From Casimicrobiaceae bacterium (lineage in GTDB: Bacteria > Pseudomonadota > Gammaproteobacteria > Burkholderiales > Casimicrobiaceae): 64,000 nucleotides of DNA. The notes under the pieces are model-generated. The model had not been told where the DNA came from. It was given only the letters and a program-made list of their open reading frames with translations, and did no database searches. Positions 53,962 to 63,034 of the stretch are shown piece by piece; position 1 is the first letter of the stretch, and each line of letters opens with the position of its first letter. The DNA lies in assembly GCA_026646885.1 (NCBI GenBank), contig JAPKHK010000002.1, forward strand, positions 176,381-240,380, in the 5' to 3' direction. The position numbers and the translations under genes are program-made.

Positions 53962-54429
53962 TCAGGGCTTGGGGAAGGGCTGCGGTTCGCGAAGGCGCGG
54001 GTGGGCCGGGGGGCTGGCCGGGGGGCGGGTGGCCAGTTCCCGTTTTTTTTCCGGCGGCAGCGCCTGGTATTCTTCCCAGCGCTTGGTGGCGCTTTGACGC
54101 TTGTCTGGGGGAAGTTCGCGCAAATTCTTGAATCGCTCCCGCGCCGCCTTGCGCTCATCAGGCGCGAGGCGCGCCCAGCTTTGCATCTGGTTGCGTATGC
54201 GAGCCTGCTCGTCAGGGCTCATTTTCGGATAACGCTGGGCGATGCCCTGCCATTTTTCTCTGCGGCGAGGCTCGATGTTATTCCAGTCCGCGGCCAGAGG
54301 CGCGAGGATGCGCTGCTCCTCGGGGCTCAAATTCCGCCAGGCGGGCCCTCCGCCCAGGGTCTGCGCGCTCGCTGCTCCGGTTGCTGCCAGCGCCAGCGCC
54401 AGCAAGATCAATCGGAGTGCTTGAGCCAA
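53962..54429 (-). CDS. Exported DUF3106 protein
   Basis: A 155-residue protein with a signal peptide (about 1-23, ALAATGAASAQ). A DUF3106 region of repeated helical units follows: WRNLSPEEQRILAPLAADW, WQGIAQRYPKMSPDEQARI, WARLAPDERKAARERF and LRELPPDKRQSATKRWEEY. Each unit has a Trp and a SPEE/APDE/PPDK motif about 20-25 residues apart. A Pro-rich tail ends it. The start is TTG 54429 with AAGG upstream; no ATG is available in frame near the signal. It overlaps the end of the DUF3619 gene by 22 bp. Periplasmic; function unknown. Confidence 0.8.
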   Translation of the reverse strand: MAQALRLILLALALAATGAASAQTLGGGPAWRNLSPEEQRILAPLAADWNNIEPRRREKWQGIAQRYPKMSPDEQARIRNQMQSWARLAPDERKAARERFKNLRELPPDKRQSATKRWEEYQALPPEKKRELATRPPASPPAHPRLREPQPFPKP

Positions 54430-54800
54430 TTGTGAAAACCTTTGTCCAGATACGCTTCGATCGGTAGGTCGCTGGCAAGGATGGCGGCATCCATCTCCTC
54501 CAGTTCGCGCAGATTCCGGTATTCGGCCCACTCGAAATAGAACATCAGCGCGCCAAGCAACAGCCCGACGGAGAGCCAGAATCGCCAGCCGCTCGTCCGC
54601 CATGGCCCGCCGGAAAGACGCAGCACGCCGGTACCGCCGTGCTCCCCTGCGGTCGCCGTTGCCATTTCCGACAGCCGAGCCAAGGCGGCCTGTCGGGCCA
54701 ACTGCAAGCGATACGCCGTGCCTTGGCGCAGGTCTGCACTGCCTGCGTCCAGGTGCTGCGTGATTCGCTTGGCGAATTCGTCTTCACGCGAGACGCTCAT
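54408..54800 (-). CDS. DUF3619 single-pass membrane protein, candidate anti-sigma factor
   Basis: A 130-residue protein. A helical N-terminal cytosolic domain (about 1-65: EDEFAKRITQHLDAGSADL, YRLQLARQAALARL) precedes one membrane segment (about 72-92: FWLSVGLLLGALMFYFEW). An acidic C-terminal domain with LPIEAYLDKGFHNWL follows. The topology and its overlap with a sigma factor gene (4 nt) fit an anti-sigma role, but there is no ZAS motif and I know of no direct proof. Overlaps the DUF3106 start by 22 bp. Confidence 0.8.
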   Translation of the reverse strand: MSVSREDEFAKRITQHLDAGSADLRQGTAYRLQLARQAALARLSEMATATAGEHGGTGVLRLSGGPWRTSGWRFWLSVGLLLGALMFYFEWAEYRNLRELEEMDAAILASDLPIEAYLDKGFHNWLKHSD

Positions 54801-55369
54801 AGCGAAACCCCCTTCTCTTTCAACATCGCCGCCAAAGCATGAACGGCCCGGGAGCAATGCGTCTTGACGCTTCCTTCCGAGCACCCCATGGCTTGGGCGG
54901 TCTCCGCCACATCCAACTCTTCCCAATAACGCAACAAAAAGGCTTGCCGTTGACGTGCCGGCAGCCTTGTCAGTGCCCATTCGATGGTTGCCATCGTCCG
55001 CGCCTGAGTGAGCTGCGCCAGCGGGTTCGACGCCGCATTGGAGTCGTCCCCTGGCGCGAGAGTTTCCAGCGGGTCTTGCTCCTCGTCAGCATCCTCGCCC
55101 TTGCCACTCAGTGAGGAAAACAAGGTGGTCCAGGCGGAGCGCACCTTCTGGCGCCGAAAATAGTCGTGAATGGCATTCTGGAGGATGCGCTGAAACAGCA
55201 TGGGCAGCTCTGCCGGCGGCTTGCCGGCATATTTCTCGGTCAGTTTGAGCATCGCCTCTTGCACCACGTCCAGAGCCAGGTGCTCGTCTCGAAGCGCGAA
55301 CAGGGCGTGCTTGAAGGCACGCCGCTCGACTTCAGCTAAGAATGTGGAGAGCTCTTGATAGGTAGCCAG
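54797..55369 (-). CDS. ECF-like RNA polymerase sigma factor, non-standard start
   Basis: About 190 residues. Region 2 spans ELSTFLAEVERRAFKHALFA, LALDVVQEAMLKLTEKY and ELPMLFQRILQNAIHDYFRR; region 4 spans ALTRLPARQRQAFLLRYWEE and AQAMGCSEGSVKTHCSRAV. The conserved first ~35 residues lie upstream of the first normal start (GTG 55267). In that frame no ATG, GTG or TTG occurs before 55267, so I place the start at CTG 55369 on homology grounds. A start at 55267 would remove half of region 2.1. It overlaps the DUF3619 gene by 4 nt and heads a four-gene unit. Confidence 0.75.
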   Translation of the reverse strand: MATYQELSTFLAEVERRAFKHALFALRDEHLALDVVQEAMLKLTEKYAGKPPAELPMLFQRILQNAIHDYFRRQKVRSAWTTLFSSLSGKGEDADEEQDPLETLAPGDDSNAASNPLAQLTQARTMATIEWALTRLPARQRQAFLLRYWEELDVAETAQAMGCSEGSVKTHCSRAVHALAAMLKEKGVSL

Positions 55370-55839
55370 GTGCCGCCCCCGAAAGGCGCCGGCGCCGGCC
55401 CGGATGGCGCCCGGCGAGGGAAATCCGGGACGCCGGCACGGGTTTGGCGCCAGCTTTGCTTGTTTCTTCCACGACCCTGGAAAAAGCGCATTTTTTCCAG
55501 GGTGCGCGACTGCTGGCGATTATAGGCGGAATCGCACCTGCCTGGCGCAGCCGCCCGTGCATGCTGTGCTGCACAAAATCCGCTTGACCAAACCCTTGGC
55601 GACCCGTTACTGTTCGCATTCCCCTCATCAGGGCATTTAGTGAGTACTGCATAAGCGGTCGCGCGCGCTCGGTACGGCCTCGGCAAAACTGGCGGTTAAA
55701 CCCTTGGAGCGCGGCGAGTCCGGCTAAATAGGCCTTTCTTACGGCGCGGCCTACCCTTGCCCCGCCTTGGGCGCGTTTCTCACCCGACGTGCCAGTAGGT
55801 CTTGCAGTTTATTGATCGTTCATTTGCAAGGCACCTGAC
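55370..55839. other. Divergent region between sigma factor and ilvB genes
   Basis: About 470 bp carrying both promoters. A perfect 11-bp hairpin lies at 55475-55502. An open minus-strand frame through the region lacks protein-like character. Upstream of ilvB, CTTGCA (55801-55806) and TGCAAG (55825-55830) form a 6-bp inverted repeat just before the Shine-Dalgarno region. No leader peptide with runs of Leu, Ile or Val codons was found, so classical ilv attenuation is not supported. Confidence 0.45.
55475..55502. other. Perfect 11-bp inverted repeat (hairpin) upstream of sigma factor gene
   Basis: CCCTGGAAAAA (55475-55485) and TTTTTCCAGGG (55492-55502) pair around GCGCAT. Read on the minus strand it lies about 105 nt before the sigma factor start. 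The T-rich arm is inside the stem, so it does not look like a standard terminator. It could be an operator or an mRNA structure affecting translation of the unusual start. Confidence 0.6.
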
Positions 55840-57546
55840 ATGGAACTGACTGGCGCGGAAATCGTACTGCGCTGCCTGCAGGAAGAAGGCGTGGAGCACG
55901 TCTTCGGCTACCCGGGCGGCTCGGTGCTCAACATCTACGACGAAATCTTCAAACAAGACAAGGTCAAGCATATTCTCGTTCGGCATGAGCAAGGCGCGGT
56001 GCATGCCGCCGATGGCTACTCCCGTTCGAGTAGGAAGACCGGGGTTGCCCTGGTCACCTCGGGGCCAGGCGTGACCAACGCGGTAACGGGTATCGCCACC
56101 GCCTACATGGATTCAATTCCACTGGTGATCCTGACCGGGCAAGTGCCCACTCATGCCATCGGGCAAGACGCATTCCAGGAGTGCGATACCGTGGGCATCA
56201 CCCGGCCCTGCGTGAAGCACAATTTCCTGGTGAAGGACATTCGCCAACTGGCCTCGACCATCAAGAAGGCCTTTTACCTTGCCGCCACCGGTCGGCCCGG
56301 TCCGGTACTGGTGGACATTCCCAAGGACATCACCCAGGCACGCACGGAATTCTCTTATCCGCAAAACATCCTGTTGCGCTCCTACAACCCAGTCACCAAA
56401 GGACACCAGGGACAGATTCGCAAGGCGGTGCAGTTGCTGATCGAAGCCAAGCGGCCTATGGTCTATGTCGGAGGTGGCGTGGTGCTCAATGATGCCGCGG
56501 CGGAGCTCACCAAGCTCGTGCGCATGCTCGGCTTTCCCTGTACTACTACGCTCATGGGGCTAGGCGGCTTTCCCGGCACCGACAAGCTTGCGGTGGGCAT
56601 GCTGGGCATGCACGGCACCTACGAAGCGAACATGTCCATGCAGCAGTGCGATGTGCTGCTGGCCGTAGGCGCCCGCTTCGACGATAGGGTGATCGGCAAC
56701 CCTGACCATTTCAACCGCGAATCGCGGCGCATCATCCACGTCGACATCGATCCGTCCTCGATTTCCAAGCGCGTCAAGGTGGACATCCCCATCGTCGGCT
56801 ACGTCAAAGACGTGATCGAGGAAATGCTCAAGCAGATCGAAGGCACCAAGGAGCGGCCCAACGTCGGGGCGCTGGCGGAGTGGTGGCGGCAAATCGAAGA
56901 GTGGCGCGCCAAAGATTGCCTGCGCTATGACCGCGCCTCGGACAAGATCAAGCCGCAGGCGGTAGTGGAAAAACTGCACGAACTCACGCAGGGCAACGCT
57001 TTCGTCACCTCCGACGTGGGCCAGCACCAGATGTGGGCGGCGCAGTATTACAAATTCGACCAGCCCCGGCGCTGGATCAATTCCGGAGGTCTGGGCACCA
57101 TGGGCTTCGGCCTGCCCGCCGCGATGGGAGTGCAGACCGCCAATCCGGGACAAACCGTGTGCTGCATTACCGGCGAGGCTTCGATTCAGATGTGCATCCA
57201 GGAGCTTGCCACCTGCAGGCAATACCATTTGCCGATCAAGATCGTGAATCTCAACAACCGCTACCTCGGCATGGTGCGGCAGTGGCAGGAATTTTTCTAC
57301 GGTAACCGCTATTCCGAGTCCTACATGGATTCGCTGCCCGATTTCGTCAAGCTCGCCGAGGCCTATGGCCATGTTGGCCTGCGTGTGGAAAAGCCCAAGG
57401 ATGTGGAAGCCGCTTTGCGCGAGGCGCTTTCGCTCAAGGACCGGCTGGTCTTCGTGGATGTCATCACCGACCAGGCCGAGAACGTGTTTCCGATGGTTGC
57501 CGCCGGCCGGGGCCTGTCGGAAATGATTCTGTCCGAACAAATCTGA
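55840..57546 (+). CDS. ilvB: Acetolactate synthase large subunit
   Basis: A 568-residue ThDP enzyme making 2-acetolactate (valine, leucine) or 2-aceto-2-hydroxybutyrate (isoleucine). ThDP-activating Glu lies in VFGYPGGSVLNIYDE/RHEQGAVHAADGY, and the FAD/substrate region includes FQECDTVGITRPCVKHNFLV. The ThDP pyrophosphate motif follows GEASIQMCIQELATCRQY, then NLNNRYLGMVRQWQEFFY. The usual GD of the GDG motif is GE here (TGEASIQ), a family variant. First gene of ilvBHC-psd-pssA; ilvH starts 12 bp later. Confidence 0.95.
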   Translation: MELTGAEIVLRCLQEEGVEHVFGYPGGSVLNIYDEIFKQDKVKHILVRHEQGAVHAADGYSRSSRKTGVALVTSGPGVTNAVTGIATAYMDSIPLVILTGQVPTHAIGQDAFQECDTVGITRPCVKHNFLVKDIRQLASTIKKAFYLAATGRPGPVLVDIPKDITQARTEFSYPQNILLRSYNPVTKGHQGQIRKAVQLLIEAKRPMVYVGGGVVLNDAAAELTKLVRMLGFPCTTTLMGLGGFPGTDKLAVGMLGMHGTYEANMSMQQCDVLLAVGARFDDRVIGNPDHFNRESRRIIHVDIDPSSISKRVKVDIPIVGYVKDVIEEMLKQIEGTKERPNVGALAEWWRQIEEWRAKDCLRYDRASDKIKPQAVVEKLHELTQGNAFVTSDVGQHQMWAAQYYKFDQPRRWINSGGLGTMGFGLPAAMGVQTANPGQTVCCITGEASIQMCIQELATCRQYHLPIKIVNLNNRYLGMVRQWQEFFYGNRYSESYMDSLPDFVKLAEAYGHVGLRVEKPKDVEAALREALSLKDRLVFVDVITDQAENVFPMVAAGRGLSEMILSEQI

Positions 57547-57558
57547 GCGGGGGCGACG

Positions 57559-58050
57559 ATGCGTCACATACTTTCCATCCTGGTCGAAAACGAGGCGGGG
57601 GCGCTCTCCCGCATCTCCGGGCTGTTCTCCGCGCGCGGTTACAACATCGAGTCGCTAACGGTCGCGCCCACCGAGGACCCGACGATGTCGCGCATGACCA
57701 TCATCACTACGGGCTCGGACGACGTCATCGAGCAGATCACCAAGCAGCTCAATAAGCTCGTCGATGTCGTCAAGGTCGTGGATCTCACCGAGGGTAATCA
57801 CATCGAGCGTGAGCTGATGCTGGTCAAAGTGCGGGCCGCGGGCAAAGAGCGGGAGGAGATGAAACGCTTGGCGGACATCTTCCGCGGGCGCATTCTGGAC
57901 GTGACCGACAAGTCTTACACCATCGAGCTCACCGGAACCGGCGAGAAGCTCGACGCGTTTATCGCCGCGATCGAGCCGGGAGTCATACTCGAAACCGTGC
58001 GCACCGGGGCTTCGGGCATCGGGCGGGGCGACCGCATCCTGAAAATTTGA
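57559..58050 (+). CDS. ilvH: Acetolactate synthase small regulatory subunit
   Basis: A 163-residue regulatory subunit with an N-terminal ACT domain (about 3-75: HILSILVENEAGALSRISGL, GYNIESLTVAPTEDPTMSRM) that binds valine for feedback inhibition. A C-terminal domain follows (RELMLVKVRAAGKEREEM, IELTGTGEKLDAFI). Length and sequence are standard. It lies 12 bp after ilvB and 81 bp before ilvC. Confidence 0.96.
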   Translation: MRHILSILVENEAGALSRISGLFSARGYNIESLTVAPTEDPTMSRMTIITTGSDDVIEQITKQLNKLVDVVKVVDLTEGNHIERELMLVKVRAAGKEREEMKRLADIFRGRILDVTDKSYTIELTGTGEKLDAFIAAIEPGVILETVRTGASGIGRGDRILKI

Positions 58051-59148
<1,098 letters not shown>

Positions 59149-59151
59149 GCG

Positions 59152-59793
59152 ATGAGCTACCCGCACCCCATCATCGCCCGCGAGGGCTGGCCCTTCATCG
59201 GCATCAGCACCTTGGTTGCGGTTGCCGTCCTGGTCCTGGGCGGCCTGCTTTGGTCGCTGCCCTTTTGGGTGGTGGTGGTGTTCGTGGTGCAGTTCTTTCG
59301 CGATCCGCCGCGCCGTATTCCCGACGACCCCAAAGCCGTGCTGGCGCCCGCCGACGGCCGTATCGTGGTGGTAGGCAAGGCGCGCGACCCTTACCTCGAA
59401 CGCGACGCGCTGAAGATCAGTGTCTTCATGAACGTCTTCAATGTGCACTCCAACCGCAGCCCGGTCGATGGTGTAGTGCAGGGCCGCTGGTACAACCCGG
59501 GGGCTTTCGTCAATGCCGCGCTCGACAAAGCCTCCCTTGAAAACGAACGCAACGCCCTGTGGCTCAAAACCATCACCGGCGTCGATGTCACCTGCGTGCA
59601 AGTGGCGGGCTTAGTCGCTCGGCGCATTCTGTGCTACGTCGACAAAGGCGCGGTATTGTCGCGTGGCCAGCGTTACGGCTTCATCCGTTTCGGTTCGCGC
59701 CTCGATGTCTACTTGCCGCTCGATGCTCAACCATCCGTGGCCATAGGTGACAAGGTGCGCGCCACCGAAACCATCCTGGCGCGTTTGGCCTGA
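59152..59793 (+). CDS. psd: Phosphatidylserine decarboxylase proenzyme (short form)
   Basis: A 213-residue self-cleaving pyruvoyl enzyme converting phosphatidylserine to phosphatidylethanolamine. N-terminal hydrophobic anchor at about 15-48, then [39 protein letters not shown], and the cleavage site [11 protein letters not shown] with Gly181-Ser182. This is the short (~215-residue) type without the LGST of E. coli Psd. It overlaps the pssA start by 1 bp, so the last two steps of phosphatidylethanolamine synthesis are coupled. Confidence 0.95.
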   Translation: MSYPHPIIAREGWPFIGISTLVAVAVLVLGGLLWSLPFWVVVVFVVQFFRDPPRRIPDDPKAVLAPADGRIVVVGKARDPYLERDALKISVFMNVFNVHSNRSPVDGVVQGRWYNPGAFVNAALDKASLENERNALWLKTITGVDVTCVQVAGLVARRILCYVDKGAVLSRGQRYGFIRFGSRLDVYLPLDAQPSVAIGDKVRATETILARLA

Positions 59794-60548
59794 TGGACGA
59801 GTTCCAGCAGCAGCGCGTCGCCCTCAAGGTTCGCATGCGGCGGCGGGGCATCTATCTGCTGCCCAATCTTTTTACCACCGCGGCCCTGTTCGCCGGTTTC
59901 TACGCCATCGTGCAGGCCATGAATCAGCGCTTCGAGCACGCCGCAGTGGCCATTTTCATCGCCATGGTGCTCGACGGCCTCGACGGGCGTGTGGCCCGCA
60001 TGACCAAAACGCAAAGCGCCTTCGGCGCCGAATACGACAGCCTCTCCGACATGGTGTCGTTTGGTGCGGCGCCCGCCTTGGTGATCTACGAATGGGCGCT
60101 CAAAGGCATGGGGAAGTGGGGCTGGCTCGCCGCTTTCGTTTATGTCGCCGGGGCGGCCTTGCGTCTGGCGCGCTTCAACACCCAGCTCGAGGTTGCCGAC
60201 AAACGTTACTTTCAAGGTTTGCCGAGCCCGGCTGCGGCCGCTCTGGTTTCGGGCTTCGTCTGGATAGGTCATGACTACGCGTTGCAGGTGGCCGACATCA
60301 GGTGGATTGCCTTCGGCATCACCTTGTTTGCCGGTTTGATCATGGTCTCCAACCTGAAGTACTACAGTGGCAAGAACATCAACCTCAGGAAGAGCGTCCC
60401 TTTCATGATGATTGCCGCCATCGCCCTGGGTTTCGTGCTCCTTTCTTCGGATCCGCCCACCGTACTCTTCACCGGATTCGCGCTCTATGCGCTCTCCGGT
60501 TTCGCTGTTGCCGCTTGGAATCTGCTGCAGCGCAAACGGCGCGCGTAA
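59793..60548 (+). CDS. pssA: CDP-diacylglycerol-serine O-phosphatidyltransferase
   Basis: A 251-residue membrane enzyme with about seven helices making phosphatidylserine. The CDP-alcohol phosphotransferase motif is DGLDGRVAR (from about residue 61), continuing to GAEYDSLSD with the metal-binding Asp82 and Asp86. Basic N-terminus (VRMRRRGIYLLPN) is typical of the Bacillus-type PssA. ATG 59793 shares a base with the psd stop. Last gene of the ilv-psd-pssA run; no terminator with a T-run was recognised after it. Confidence 0.95.
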   Translation: MDEFQQQRVALKVRMRRRGIYLLPNLFTTAALFAGFYAIVQAMNQRFEHAAVAIFIAMVLDGLDGRVARMTKTQSAFGAEYDSLSDMVSFGAAPALVIYEWALKGMGKWGWLAAFVYVAGAALRLARFNTQLEVADKRYFQGLPSPAAAALVSGFVWIGHDYALQVADIRWIAFGITLFAGLIMVSNLKYYSGKNINLRKSVPFMMIAAIALGFVLLSSDPPTVLFTGFALYALSGFAVAAWNLLQRKRRA

Positions 60549-60658
60549 AGGTTCGACGCGAGCCGTAAGTCGCCACTGGTATCATGTGGGCCAGGAACGC
60601 GCGTGAAGGCAGTGGCTGGCGGCATGGATTCACCAAAGCACCTCGTTAGTTATCGACC

Positions 60659-61636
60659 GTGGACGCGCGGCAAGCGATGATTGCTGACCACCTTGCCCGC
60701 TGGTGGGCGCAGCCGACTCCCCGGCTATTGGTGGTCGATTTGGCTAGCCCGCATTCCTTGGTGGTGCCGGCATTTGTCGAGCCCTTGGCCTTGGCGGCCG
60801 CGGCGGCGCGGCCGAACCTGCACATCGCGCGAATCGATCTGGAGACTTTCACCGCACGCGAGGGCAGCGGCGCTGCGGACGCCGTTGCGTTCGTGGCCGT
60901 CTTGAGCGATGCGCGTAGCGCGGAGCCCGCCCCCGCAGCACTGGAGACGCTTGCCAAGCGCTTGGCTGCGAGCCCTTTGGTGGCGGCGGTGGGTACAGCC
61001 GCAGTCTGGCTGGCTCGCAGCGGACTTTTTGACGGCCGCCGTGTCGCCTTGCCCTGGGACGCGCACTGGGAAGCCGATCAGCTCGCCGACCGGGCGATAT
61101 TGGTGCCCAACCTGTACGAAGCGAACTCCGAGCGCATGAGCTGTTGCGGCGGTGCCGCCACGCTGGATTTTTCCTTGTACTTGGTCGGACGGCTGTTTGG
61201 CCCGGAAATCGAAGCGCGCGTCAAGGAAGGACTGTTCGTCGACCGCGTGCGGGAGCCCATGGAGCGCCAGCGAGTGGCCTTGCAGGCACGTTTTGGAGGA
61301 TTGCAGCCGAAACTCACTCAAGCGGTGGCGCTCATGGAAGCCAACCTCGAGGAGCCTTTGACCGCTGACGATCTCGCCGGCGCGGTGGGCATCTCCCGGC
61401 GCCAGCTCGAGCGCCTCTTCAAGCAATACCTCAACAGCGTGCCCTCGCGCTATTACCTCGAACTGCGCTTGCAGCGTGCCCGCAAGCTGTTGCTCGAAAC
61501 CAGCCATTCCATCGTGCAAGTGGGGCTGATGTGCGGCTTTTCCTCGGGCTCGCACTTTTCCACTGCTTACGGCGCGCTTTTCGGCGTCACGCCGCGCGAG
61601 GAGCGGCAAAGAAAACTGCTTGCCGCCGCGTCGTGA
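60659..61636 (+). CDS. AraC-family regulator with DJ-1/PfpI-like N-terminus (ArgR/GbdR type)
   Basis: A 325-residue activator. Residues ~20-190 form a class I glutamine amidotransferase-like sensor domain (VVGTAAVWLARSGLFDGRRV, WDAHWEADQLADRAILVPNL). The catalytic Cys is not in a convincing place, so it is probably only a ligand-binding fold. Residues ~220-320 are two AraC helix-turn-helix motifs (TADDLAGAVGISRRQLERLF, SIVQVGLMCGFSSGSHFSTAY). It is followed by astC and astA, and this family includes ArgR of Pseudomonas, which activates arginine catabolism, so the same role is likely. Confidence 0.83.
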   Translation: MDARQAMIADHLARWWAQPTPRLLVVDLASPHSLVVPAFVEPLALAAAAARPNLHIARIDLETFTAREGSGAADAVAFVAVLSDARSAEPAPAALETLAKRLAASPLVAAVGTAAVWLARSGLFDGRRVALPWDAHWEADQLADRAILVPNLYEANSERMSCCGGAATLDFSLYLVGRLFGPEIEARVKEGLFVDRVREPMERQRVALQARFGGLQPKLTQAVALMEANLEEPLTADDLAGAVGISRRQLERLFKQYLNSVPSRYYLELRLQRARKLLLETSHSIVQVGLMCGFSSGSHFSTAYGALFGVTPREERQRKLLAAAS

Positions 61637-61777
61637 TCGGGCGGCAACGCGCAGCGTGTGCCGTGCAACGGCTTGCCTGCCCGGGAATCGCAAAATCGGC
61701 GTCGCGCCGATGAAAGACCCTGGCGCGGCGGGCTCATTATGATGCCCGGCATTCCTTCGCGCCCGCTTCGGCCAGCC

Positions 61778-63034
61778 ATGAGTGAGTCCACTCCCCCGAG
61801 TAGCCCTAAACCGGTGAGCCAGCGCCTGGTCGATCGCGCCACTTTCGACCGGGTGATGGTGCAGACCTATGCTCCCGCTTCCTGGGTGCCGGTGCGGGGC
61901 AAGGGCCTGTGGCTCTGGGATCAGAACGGCAAGCAATACCTCGACTTCACGGCTGGCATCGCCGTTTCGGGCCTGGGTCACGCTGCGGATGCCGTGGTGG
62001 AGGCGCTCACCGAGCAGGCGCAGCGCCTGTGGCATGTCGGCAACGGTTATACCAACGAGCCGGTACTGCGGCTGGCCACGGCGCTCACCGAGGCGACCTT
62101 CGCCGATCGAGCTTTTTTCGCCAACTCGGGCGCCGAAGCCAACGAAGCCGCCTTCAAGCTCGCGCGCAAATGGGCACACAGCCGGCATGGCGAGCACAAG
62201 TCCCGCATCGTCGCTTGTCTCAATGCCTTTCACGGGCGCACTCTGTTTACTGTCAGTGTCGGCGGGCAGGCCAAATACACCGAGGGCTATGAACCCCTGC
62301 CGGCGGCGATCACCCATGTGCCATTCAATGATCTCGGCGCGGCGGAAGGTGCCATGGGCGACGATGTCTGCGCCGTGGTCGTCGAGCCTGTGCAAGGCGA
62401 GGGCGGCGTTGCGCCGGCTAACGCGGAGTTCCTCACCGGCTTGCGCGCCGCGTGCCATCGCCACCAGGCGCTTCTCATCTTCGACGAGGTGCAGTGCGGC
62501 ATGGGGCGCACGGGGGCGCTTTATGCCTATATGAACTACGGCGTGGTGCCGGATATCCTGACCACCGCCAAGGCGCTGGGCAATGGTTTTCCAATCGGCG
62601 CCATGCTCACTACCGACGACATTGCCAGCGCCTTCGGCGTGGGGGCACATGGCTCCACTTACGGCGGTAATCCCTTGGCTGCGGCGGTTGCGTTGCGTGT
62701 TTTCGAGACCATCAGCGAGCCAGCGTTTCTGGCCCGGGTGCGCGCCGCGGGCACGCGCCTCAGAGGGTTGCTCGAAACCGTGGCGGGCGACTATCCACAA
62801 GTATTCGCGCAGGTACGCGGCGCCGGCCTGATGTTGGGTATGGTGCTGACCGAGGCGTTTCGGGGGCGCGCCAAGGATTTGACCAAGTGCACTGAAGCCC
62901 AAGGGCTGCTGCTCCTGATCGCTGGCCCCGACGTGGTCCGGGTAGTGCCGCCGCTGATCGTCAGCGACGATGAGATGGATGAGGCGATCATGCGCTTGCG
63001 CCGAGCCTTGGCGGCCTTCGTCGGGAAGGGTTGA
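61778..63034 (+). CDS. astC: Succinylornithine/acetylornithine transaminase
   Basis: A 418-residue class III PLP aminotransferase. Key pieces: TAGIAVSGLGHA, ANSGAEANEAAFKLARKWA, FHGRTLFTVSVGGQAKY, FDEVQCGMGRTGALYAY, and the PLP lysine in TTAKALGNGFPIGAM. AstC and ArgD cannot be separated by motif; coupling to astA (stop and start overlap by one base, TGATG) favours AstC, the third step of arginine succinyltransferase catabolism. ATG 61778 is used; in-frame ATG 61738/61741 lie 40 bp upstream and cannot be excluded. Confidence 0.85.
   Translation: MSESTPPSSPKPVSQRLVDRATFDRVMVQTYAPASWVPVRGKGLWLWDQNGKQYLDFTAGIAVSGLGHAADAVVEALTEQAQRLWHVGNGYTNEPVLRLATALTEATFADRAFFANSGAEANEAAFKLARKWAHSRHGEHKSRIVACLNAFHGRTLFTVSVGGQAKYTEGYEPLPAAITHVPFNDLGAAEGAMGDDVCAVVVEPVQGEGGVAPANAEFLTGLRAACHRHQALLIFDEVQCGMGRTGALYAYMNYGVVPDILTTAKALGNGFPIGAMLTTDDIASAFGVGAHGSTYGGNPLAAAVALRVFETISEPAFLARVRAAGTRLRGLLETVAGDYPQVFAQVRGAGLMLGMVLTEAFRGRAKDLTKCTEAQGLLLLIAGPDVVRVVPPLIVSDDEMDEAIMRLRRALAAFVGKG

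Noticed and set aside
55560..55839. Leader-peptide attenuator for ilvBHC
   Set aside because: No short frame rich in Leu, Ile or Val codons and no terminator/antiterminator pair was seen before ilvB.
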